NCBI GenBank assembly: GCA_900548725.1
Contig: URLV01000043.1
Span: forward strand, 1 to 5,017
DNA from: an uncultured Mycoplasmatota bacterium
GTDB taxonomy: Bacteria; Bacillota_I; Bacilli_A; RF39; UBA660
Length of the DNA stretch: 5,017 nt
Reading direction: 5' to 3'
In this document: piece after piece, positions 1-5,017 of the stretch
Numbering within the stretch: position 1 is the first letter of the stretch
How the letters are laid out: each line of letters opens with the position of its first letter
Made by a program: the position numbers and the translations under genes
The notes under the pieces: generated by a model
What the model was told of the DNA's origin: nothing
The model's database searches: none
What the model saw: only the letters and a program-made list of their open reading frames with translations

Positions 1-18
1 TTATATGGGGGTTTTGGT

Positions 19-55
19 AAATAAAAAAGACATAGTACTATAAAGTACAAATGTC
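19..55 (-). terminator. Intrinsic terminator of the leftward leader RNA
   Basis: On the minus strand the stem GACAU (55-51) pairs with AUGUC (33-29), and GUACU (48-44) with AGUAC (39-35). There is a UU/U internal loop and a UUAU tetraloop. Six U, one A and three U follow directly (28-19). No T-run follows the hairpin on the plus strand, so it acts leftward only. Confidence 0.65.
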
Positions 56-99
56 GCTACACATAAGGGTAGGACATTTAATAAATAAATGTTCTACTT
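19..99 (-). ncRNA. Leader RNA with alternative hairpins (putative attenuator/riboswitch) or small RNA
   Basis: From the promoter at 107-135 a transcript of about 80 nt would run leftward into an intrinsic terminator. It has four pairing segments. Segment 1 (97-87) pairs with segment 2 (79-69) in a 10-bp stem with one A-C mismatch. Segment 2 can instead pair with segment 3 (60-57 plus 55-49) in an 11-bp stem with one bulged base and an 8-nt loop. Segment 3 also forms the 5' arm of the terminator with segment 4 (39-29). The 1:2 and 3:4 folds terminate and the 2:3 fold anti-terminates, as in transcription attenuators. The controlled gene would lie left of the window on the minus strand. I do not recognise a known riboswitch class. 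If no such gene exists, this is a free small RNA. Confidence 0.55.
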
Positions 100-106
100 A
101 ATTAGA

Positions 107-135
107 ATTTTATCATCATATATTGTTGTTGTCAA
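107..135 (-). promoter_or_regulatory. Strong sigma-A-type promoter, leftward
   Basis: Read on the minus strand, a perfect -35 box TTGACA (plus 130-135) is followed by a 17-bp spacer and the -10 box TAAAAT (plus 107-112), five of six matches to consensus. A run of A- and T-tracts lies directly upstream of the -35 (plus about 137-155) and could act as an UP element. The expected start is an A at about plus 98-99, just before the first hairpin of the leader RNA. The box sequences and spacing are seen directly; promoter activity is inferred. Confidence 0.75.
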
Positions 136-161
136 ACATAAATTTTTTAAAAATTATAACT

Positions 162-194
162 AGATAATAGAAAATGTTATCTTTTTTATTTTTT
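162..194 (+). other. Weak terminator-like hairpin in AT-rich spacer
   Basis: AGATAA (162-167) and TTATCT (177-182) are complementary across a 9-nt loop and lead into T-runs (182-187 and 189-194). The 6-bp stem holds a single G-C pair, so it is weak. Otherwise 136-228 is plain AT-rich spacer in which I see no gene or convincing promoter. Confidence 0.2.
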
Positions 195-228
195 CTAGCT
201 AAAAAATATGTTATTATTAAAATGTAGA

Positions 229-269
229 GTATTTTAGACGTAAAAATAGTACTTTTAGACAGTAAAATA
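229..269 (+). promoter_or_regulatory. Tandem dyad sites upstream of the acyl ligase gene (putative operator)
   Basis: Two imperfect direct copies lie end to end (229-248 and 249-269). Each contains TTTTA, then GACG or GACAG, then TAAAA, so each copy is also an inverted repeat of 5-bp arms (232-236/241-245 and 253-257/263-267). The TTTTAGAC parts repeat with a 21-bp period, two helical turns, as expected for a regulator binding twice on one DNA face. The best -10-like box downstream is TATATT (289-294), with no good -35. With a start near 301 the dyads would centre at about -62 and -41, positions typical of activators. The repeats are seen directly; regulator and promoter are inferred. Confidence 0.4.
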
Positions 270-310
270 TATATTTTTTAAAGAAAAATATATTATAAGA
301 CTATTTTATG

Positions 311-316
311 AGGGGG
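311..316 (+). promoter_or_regulatory. Ribosome binding site that fixes the ligase start at 323
   Basis: AGGGGG lies 6 nt upstream of the ATG at 323. An in-frame ATG at 308 overlaps this purine run and has no Shine-Dalgarno sequence of its own, so 323 is the likely start and the protein loses five residues from the longest frame. Confidence 0.75.
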
Positions 317-322
317 ATAATT

Positions 323-3094
323 ATGAGAAATACAATATATTATGAATTAAAAAAAATCTTAAAAAATAATGGAGAAAGTTTTAAAATAGATAAAATTAAT
401 TCAATAGATTTTATTAAAGGGATAGATAAAATAAGTAGAAGTATATTAGAATTAGGTATAAGTAATAAAAATAATATTGTTATTCAATCTAATAATAGTA
501 TTAAATATTTAGAATTATTATATTCATTTTCTAAATTAGGTTTAAGTGTTACTATAATAGATGATGATGTATTAAATAAAAATAATATAATCGATAAAGC
601 AGATTATTTGTTTATTTTTAATATAGATGGTATAGAAATTGATAATTATAAAAGAATTATAGTATATGATAATTTAGATAGTGATGATGACATAGTTATT
701 AATTGGGATAAGTTTTATGATATATCTAAATATTATAATAAAGAGATATTATATTTTGATAATTTTAATATTAAATATTATTCTAATAATGTAGAACTTA
801 ATATAAATGATAGTGATATTATTGAAAGTATAGATGAGTATAATCAAAAATTAAATATTAAAGAGAAAAATATTTGTGTAAAGTTTATGGATTTTATTAT
901 AATTAATTATTTGATTATAAATAAAAAGAATATTTCTTTTAGTGAAGGTAATGTGTTAATTACTAGAGATAAATATTTATTAAATGATTTAAATGGTAAT
1001 TATAAAAATATATATTCTAAGTTTGATATGATAAATGAATATGAATTATCTAAAATATTAGAAAAATATGGTAGTTGTTATAATAGGTATTATGGTTTTA
1101 GGAATAGGTTTATTGGTATTGGTAAAGATGGTAATATAAATTTAATAGGTTTAGATGATGTTAAAATATGTGATGTAATTACTGGAAGAAAAATAGATTG
1201 TGGTAGTATAGAAATTAAAGTAAATAAAAAATATATTAAAACTAATTATATAGGTTATATTGTTGATAGTAAATTAAATATTATTGATTATTTAGATAAG
1301 GAAATTGAAAGAGTAAAAATTAGAAAAACTGGTTTACCTGAAATTGATATGCCTTGGTGTAAATATTATCCTAGTGATTCTAAAAAAGATAAACCATTAG
1401 AATATACTTTGTATCAAAATTTAAAAGTGTTAAATGAAAATAACTATTTAGAAGTTGCTCTTAAATATTTAGGTAGAGAAATTAAATATTTTGAATTATT
1501 TAATGAAATTGAAAAGGCTGCAAAAAGTTTATACGCACTAGGAGTTAGAAAAGGAGATCATGTTACTTTTTCAATGCCTAATATTCCAGAATTTGTATAT
1601 TTGTTTTATGCAGTTAATAAAATAGGTGCTGTAGCATGTTTAATTGAGCCAAGAACTCCAGCAAGTAGAATAAAAGATTATTTAGATGAAAGTCATAGTA
1701 AAGTACTTATTATGGTTGATTTATGTAAAAAAAATATTGATAAATTAATCGATAGAGAAGAATTAAAACATGTAATATCTGTTAGTCCTATGAATTCTGT
1801 TACTTCTAGAAAAGTAAAAAATGTTTATAATTTAACTCATAAAAAAGTTAAAACTAGTGGAAAATATTTAGATTATAAAGATTTTATTAAAATAGGGGAA
1901 AGTATTTTACAATTTAGTGATAATCCATATACTTCTGATGAAGTTGCAACAGTTGTGTATACTAGTGGTACAACTGGTAAACCTAAAGGAGCTGAGTTGA
2001 GAAACGAAACTTATAATGGTCAAAATATGCAACTTAAATATTCTGGTATATTACCACGTGTTGGAGAAATATTTATGGGAAATGTTCCATTTTTCTCAGC
2101 ATATGGTTCTAGTAGTGGAATGCACAATGCTTTATCAAGTGGTGTAACAATAGAGTTAATTGCTAATTATAAACCTTCTAAGTTTGCAAATATGTTAAAA
2201 AAATATAAACCTACACATGTAATGGGAGTTCCTAGATTCTTTGAAATTTTATCAGAAAGCAAAACTTTTAATGGTGAAGATATAACTTTCTTAAAAAATG
2301 CAATATCTGGTGGAGACAAGATGAGCCCTAACAGAGAATATAGAGTTAATGAATATTTAACTAAACATAATGCTAATAAACTAAAAAAAGGACTTGGTAT
2401 GAGTGAATTTGGTGGAGGATTTATAACAACTGTAAATGATGAAGTAAATAAAGTTGGAAGTGTTGGTATTCCACATGTTGGTAACAATATTATGATAATT
2501 GATCCTGATACGAATGAACATTTAACTTATGGTAGAGATAAAAAAATCGGTGAGCTTTATGTTACTGGACCTACAATGATGAAAGGTTATTTAAATAATA
2601 AAGAAGAAAGCGAAAAATTCTTTTACGTAGATTCAAAAGGAATAAAATGGGCAAAAACTGGGGATTTAGTTTATATGGATGAAGATGGTGTTATATTCTT
2701 TGTTGATAGAATTAAAAATGTTATTATGAGACCTGATGGACATACAGTTCCTTTATTACCAATAGAGAATGCTATTGATAAACATGAAGTTGTTGAATCA
2801 TGTGCTGTTGTTGGTGTAACTGTAAGCGATAAAAGTACTGGTAAGAGACCGATGGCATTTATTGTACTTAAAAAAGATAATAATGTTTCAGTAGAAAAAA
2901 TTCATAACGAAATAAAAGAATTACAAAATAAGTATATTCCAGAAAGAGAACAACCAATGTGGTATAGATATGTAGATAGTTTACCTTATAATTTAGCGGG
3001 TAAAGTTGATTTACGTAAACTTGGAAGTATTGGTGAGGAAGATGAAAATAAAAATTTAGAATTTGTTAATAATATGAAAAAGGAAAAGAATTAA
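323..3094 (+). CDS. AMP-forming acyl ligase (ANL superfamily) with fused N-terminal pseudo-ANL domain
   Basis: 923 residues. Residues about 336-923 form a complete adenylate-forming enzyme of the acyl-CoA synthetase type: P-loop YTSGTTGKPKG (546-556), GMSE motif with E695, TGDL with D781, the DRIK hinge and GHTVPLLPIE segment, and the catalytic lysine K894 in NLAGKVDL. It should activate a carboxylic acid with ATP and pass it to a thiol such as CoA; the substrate cannot be told. The lead-in around 336-349 resembles the usual start of Bacillota acyl ligases as I recall them. Residues about 1-330 are a diverged, shortened copy of the same fold: 30-80 align ungapped with 392-442 (11 identities, many conservative), and about 256-330 matches the region leading to TGDL. 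This copy has no P-loop, reads N308-Y309-I310 where TGD belongs, and lacks the lysine-bearing C-terminal subdomain. No signal peptide or membrane segment is evident, so it is probably cytoplasmic. No carrier protein or thioesterase lies nearby. Confidence 0.85.
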   Translation: MRNTIYYELKKILKNNGESFKIDKINSIDFIKGIDKISRSILELGISNKNNIVIQSNNSIKYLELLYSFSKLGLSVTIIDDDVLNKNNIIDKADYLFIFNIDGIEIDNYKRIIVYDNLDSDDDIVINWDKFYDISKYYNKEILYFDNFNIKYYSNNVELNINDSDIIESIDEYNQKLNIKEKNICVKFMDFIIINYLIINKKNISFSEGNVLITRDKYLLNDLNGNYKNIYSKFDMINEYELSKILEKYGSCYNRYYGFRNRFIGIGKDGNINLIGLDDVKICDVITGRKIDCGSIEIKVNKKYIKTNYIGYIVDSKLNIIDYLDKEIERVKIRKTGLPEIDMPWCKYYPSDSKKDKPLEYTLYQNLKVLNENNYLEVALKYLGREIKYFELFNEIEKAAKSLYALGVRKGDHVTFSMPNIPEFVYLFYAVNKIGAVACLIEPRTPASRIKDYLDESHSKVLIMVDLCKKNIDKLIDREELKHVISVSPMNSVTSRKVKNVYNLTHKKVKTSGKYLDYKDFIKIGESILQFSDNPYTSDEVATVVYTSGTTGKPKGAELRNETYNGQNMQLKYSGILPRVGEIFMGNVPFFSAYGSSSGMHNALSSGVTIELIANYKPSKFANMLKKYKPTHVMGVPRFFEILSESKTFNGEDITFLKNAISGGDKMSPNREYRVNEYLTKHNANKLKKGLGMSEFGGGFITTVNDEVNKVGSVGIPHVGNNIMIIDPDTNEHLTYGRDKKIGELYVTGPTMMKGYLNNKEESEKFFYVDSKGIKWAKTGDLVYMDEDGVIFFVDRIKNVIMRPDGHTVPLLPIENAIDKHEVVESCAVVGVTVSDKSTGKRPMAFIVLKKDNNVSVEKIHNEIKELQNKYIPEREQPMWYRYVDSLPYNLAGKVDLRKLGSIGEEDENKNLEFVNNMKKEKN

Positions 3095-3113
3095 GTTGTC
3101 TTTTCTTCTTTTT
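3077..3113 (+). terminator. Purine/pyrimidine hairpin across the ligase stop codon
   Basis: AAAAAG (3077-3082) and GAAAAGA (3083-3089) pair with TCTTTTC (3099-3105) and CTTTTT (3108-3113), with a TT bulge and a 9-nt loop that contains the TAA stop. The 3' arm is itself T-rich. With only three G-C pairs, termination is probably partial. Confidence 0.4.
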
Positions 3114-3123
3114 ATGTTATAAT
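3096..3123 (+). promoter_or_regulatory. Extended -10 promoter for the kinase-like gene
   Basis: TGTTATAAT (3115-3123) is a perfect extended -10. TTGTCT (3096-3101), four of six matches to the -35 consensus, lies 16 bp upstream of TATAAT. The start would be near 3130, giving a leader of only about 16 nt with a weak AGAAAG ribosome binding site (3130-3135), 11 nt before the ATG. The gene can thus be transcribed without read-through from the ligase. Confidence 0.6.
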
Positions 3124-3146
3124 TTTTTTAGAAAGTAGTTGATAGT

Positions 3147-4925
3147 ATGAGTGTAGGAATTTCTTTTACAATGTGTAGTTTTTTCTTTATTGCACTTTTA
3201 AATGTTGTGTTCTTTAAAAAAGAAAGATTTAATACTTTAGAAAATAAGATATATTCTTATTTAATTTTAACTAGTTTATTTGGTACTATGATTGGTGTTC
3301 CGTGTTATTATTTTATGAAATATAGAGAATTATTTGGTGTATTTAATGTAATTACATCGAAAGCTTATTTAGTTTATTTAGTAATGTGGTTAATGATTTT
3401 TACTCTTTATATATTACTTATTACTGTAAAAAATATAGATAAAAATAAGTTAATAAAAAATATATTTATAATTACTGGAATATTGTTAGTTGGAGTGGTA
3501 TTATTACCTCTATATTATTATAGCGATGATACTTTAGTTTATTCATATGGTCCTAGTACTAATTTAATGTACGTAATATCTTCAATATTTATATTAATTG
3601 TAATTGGATGTATGATTAAGAATTTTAAATCTTTAAGACAAAAAAAGTTTATTCCAATAACTGCTTTTTTAGTGGTAGGTACTGTTATAATGGTAATACA
3701 AAAGATGAATCCTGGTTTACTGTTACTTACATTTGGTGAAGCATTTATAACATTTTTAATGTATTTTACTATTGAAAATCCAGATGTTAAACAAATAAAT
3801 GAAATGGTAAGAAATAATGAAATTGTTGAGCAAACTTATATTGATAAATCTAATTTCTTATTTGAAATGACTGGTGAAGTTAGAGAACCATTAAATAATA
3901 TTAGAAAATTATGTGATATTATACAAAATGAAAAAGATGAAGATGTAATAAAATCGAACGTTAAATATATTAATAATTCTATTAGACAATTGGATTTTAT
4001 TGTAAATAATGTGTTAAATGTTAGTAGTTTAGATGTACAAAAAGTCAAGTTTTTGAATAATAGATATAATTTAAAAATGATTTATGATGATTTGGTTAAG
4101 AGAGTTGAACCTAGTGTTAATTCTAATGTAGAGTTTAGAAGTAGTATTCCTAATAAGGTTCCTTATCTTTATGGCGATAATATTAAGATAAAACAGGTTT
4201 TATATTCTATTTTAATGAATGCTGTAAAAAAAACAGAAAAGGGTTTCATAGAATTTAATATCAATACTATAGAAAAATATGATGTATGTAGAGTTATATT
4301 TACTATTTCTGATAGTGGGGTTGGAATAGGAATAGATAAAATAAATGAGATATTAAGTGTTACAGGTGAATTAAATAAAGATGATATTATTAATTTAGAA
4401 AAATCTGAATTTAATATAGAATTGTGTCAAAAGATAATAAAATCGTTAGGTGGTAATTTACTTATTAAGAGTAAATTAGATAAAGGGACTGAAGTAATAT
4501 TAACATTAGATCAAAAAATATATAGAGAAAAAGAAGAAAAAACTTTTAATTATGAAAGTGCAGTAACTACTAAAAAAGTTTTATTAGTTAATCAAGATAA
4601 AGATATTACGAATGTATTTAAAAAAATATATAAAGAAAATGATATTAATATTTCATACTTATTATATGGTATGGATGCTGTTGATAGAATAAAAAGTGGA
4701 AAAAAATATGATTATATAATTATAGAAGATGATATGAGAGTAATTAGTGGGTATGAAACTTTAAAGAGATTAAAAACAATTGATAATTTTAGTATACCTT
4801 GTATCGTAATGTTAAATAGTAGTAAAGATAAAATTAAGGAACATTACTTGAAAGATGGTTTTAGTGATTATATATTAATTGATGATTTAAGAAATGAAAT
4901 TAAAAGAATTATTGAAAAATATTAA
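3147..4925 (+). CDS. 7TM hybrid histidine kinase-like membrane protein with degenerate catalytic sites
   Basis: 592 residues, intact. Seven hydrophobic segments (about 5-23, 36-57, 71-93, 104-124, 139-158, 167-185, 189-208) end in an IENPD motif and a helical linker, then HisKA-like (about 233-295), HATPase-like (about 340-455) and receiver-like (about 476-592) domains. The H-box reads MTGEVREPLN where MSHEIRTPLN is usual, so the phospho-acceptor His is G243. N358 of the N-box and DSGVGI (389-394) remain, but the GLGL of the G2 box is E421-F422-N423-I424. In the receiver the Mg-binding acidic pair is N482-Q483, phospho-Asp is E527, the Thr position is L556 and the Lys-Pro pair is I578-D579. 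It may bind a nucleotide and sense a membrane signal, but phosphorelay through these sites looks impossible. Start 3147 has a weak ribosome binding site; ATG 3171 is an alternative that would shorten the first membrane segment. It sits 52 bp after the ligase gene. Confidence 0.85.
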   Translation: MSVGISFTMCSFFFIALLNVVFFKKERFNTLENKIYSYLILTSLFGTMIGVPCYYFMKYRELFGVFNVITSKAYLVYLVMWLMIFTLYILLITVKNIDKNKLIKNIFIITGILLVGVVLLPLYYYSDDTLVYSYGPSTNLMYVISSIFILIVIGCMIKNFKSLRQKKFIPITAFLVVGTVIMVIQKMNPGLLLLTFGEAFITFLMYFTIENPDVKQINEMVRNNEIVEQTYIDKSNFLFEMTGEVREPLNNIRKLCDIIQNEKDEDVIKSNVKYINNSIRQLDFIVNNVLNVSSLDVQKVKFLNNRYNLKMIYDDLVKRVEPSVNSNVEFRSSIPNKVPYLYGDNIKIKQVLYSILMNAVKKTEKGFIEFNINTIEKYDVCRVIFTISDSGVGIGIDKINEILSVTGELNKDDIINLEKSEFNIELCQKIIKSLGGNLLIKSKLDKGTEVILTLDQKIYREKEEKTFNYESAVTTKKVLLVNQDKDITNVFKKIYKENDINISYLLYGMDAVDRIKSGKKYDYIIIEDDMRVISGYETLKRLKTIDNFSIPCIVMLNSSKDKIKEHYLKDGFSDYILIDDLRNEIKRIIEKY

Positions 4926-4936
4926 TTCTTTTTTTT
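4902..4936 (+). terminator. AT-rich hairpin across the kinase stop codon, with T-run
   Basis: AAAAGAATTA (4902-4911) and TAATTCTTTT (4923-4932) form a perfect 10-bp stem with an 11-nt loop, followed by four more T. The 3' arm starts with the TAA stop. It has only one G-C pair, so it is weak alone, but the eight-T run (4929-4936) supports a terminator role. Confidence 0.4.
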
Positions 4937-4964
4937 GACATAAAAAAAATTCTATTGTTAGAAT
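4935..4964 (+). promoter_or_regulatory. Promoter-like TTGACA / extended -10 downstream of the kinase-like gene
   Basis: A perfect TTGACA (4935-4940) is followed after 18 bp by TAGAAT (4959-4964), five of six matches, preceded by TGT so that it reads as an extended -10. A start near 4971 would give only about 39 nt before the terminator at 4985-5009. The boxes are seen directly; activity is inferred. Confidence 0.4.
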
Positions 4965-4966
4965 TT
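4947..4966 (+). other. Short inverted repeat overlapping the -10 box
   Basis: AAATTCTA (4947-4954) and TAGAATTT (4959-4966) form a perfect 8-bp stem around TTGT. No T-run follows, so it is not a terminator. It covers the candidate -10 and might be a protein site, or simply AT-rich chance. Confidence 0.3.
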
Positions 4967-4984
4967 CCTAAATTGAAATTTGAA

Positions 4985-5009
4985 CCGCACCACTAGGGTG
5001 CGGCTTTTT
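4985..5009 (+). terminator. GC-rich intrinsic terminator
   Basis: CCGCACC (4985-4991) and GGTGCGG (4997-5003) form a perfect 7-bp stem with loop ACTAG, followed by C and five T. This is the only GC-rich stem in the window and the most convincing rightward terminator. It would end transcripts of the kinase-like gene and of the promoter at 4935-4964. Confidence 0.85.
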
Positions 5010-5017
5010 GATATAAT
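5009..5017 (+). promoter_or_regulatory. Extended -10 element at the window edge
   Basis: TGATATAAT overlaps the last T of the terminator and matches the extended -10 consensus completely. No good -35 lies 16-18 bp upstream, where the terminator stem sits. It probably starts the next rightward gene, beyond the edge. Confidence 0.5.

Noticed and set aside
1..24. Tail of an upstream rightward gene (frame reading LYGGFGK then stop)
   Set aside because: Seven codons prove nothing, no rightward terminator follows, and the leftward promoter and terminator point to minus-strand transcription here.
29..97. Transposon end or CRISPR-like repeats from the recurring AAATGT/ACATTT arms
   Set aside because: The arms are few, of alternating orientation and explained by RNA pairing; no transposase, target duplication or regular spacers are visible.
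69..97. Rightward terminator formed by the 69-97 hairpin, which pairs fully on the plus strand with one G-U
   Set aside because: No T-run follows it on the plus strand and no gene ends just before it.
308..322. Upstream in-frame ATG at 308 as the ligase start
   Set aside because: It overlaps the AGGGGG ribosome binding site that is well spaced for the ATG at 323 and has no ribosome binding site of its own.
2167..2487. 106-codon minus-strand open frame inside the ligase gene
   Set aside because: It lies opposite the conserved P-loop-to-TGDL part of the enzyme, has no recognisable domain, and is explained as the antisense shadow of a real gene.
3836..4048. 70-codon minus-strand open frame inside the kinase-like gene
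   Set aside because: Antisense of the HisKA-like region, low complexity, no supporting start signal.
3147..4925. Kinase-like gene as a decaying pseudogene
   Set aside because: The 592-codon frame is uninterrupted, with all domains at normal length, a promoter and conserved core residues. Losses are confined to phosphotransfer and G2 sites, which suggests a maintained pseudokinase.
1..5017. tRNA, rRNA or CRISPR array
   Set aside because: No cloverleaf-like or rRNA-like stretch and no regularly spaced repeats seen on either strand.

Overview
The window is about three-quarters A+T, with A/T-ending codons, strong Shine-Dalgarno-like and sigma-A-like signals, and every Trp I can see encoded by TGG, so the genetic code is standard rather than the mycoplasma one. 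Both proteins have the style of low-GC Bacillota. An uncultured gut-type Bacilli or Clostridia lineage is my best guess; this is inference, not an identification.

Layout. Positions 1-322 are a divergent control region without a supported protein gene. Its left part carries a leftward (minus-strand) promoter with consensus -35 and 17-bp spacing. This promoter feeds a short leader RNA with mutually exclusive hairpins ending in an intrinsic terminator, which is attenuator or riboswitch architecture for a gene beyond the left edge, or else a free-standing small RNA. Its right part carries two tandem dyad sites 21 bp apart and a clear ribosome binding site for the first gene. Positions 323-3094 encode a 923-residue AMP-forming acyl ligase of the ANL superfamily. 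Positions 3147-4925 encode a 592-residue membrane protein built like a 7TM hybrid histidine kinase. Positions 4926-5017 hold terminators and promoters, including a GC-rich intrinsic terminator followed at once by an extended -10 for the next gene.

What stands out. The ligase has a second, shrunken and catalytically dead ANL-like domain (residues about 1-330) fused in front of a complete, apparently active enzyme (about 336-923). The kinase-like protein has lost the phospho-acceptor histidine, the G2 glycines of the ATP-binding domain, and all five signature positions of its receiver domain, with Glu at the phospho-Asp position. Two adjacent intact genes therefore each carry pseudo-catalytic domains. 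The simplest joint reading, which is inference only, is a membrane sensor that signals by conformation rather than phosphotransfer, next to an acyl-activating enzyme with a regulatory or scaffold pseudo-domain. The genes point the same way, 52 bp apart, but the gap holds its own hairpin and promoter, so they may be separately controlled.
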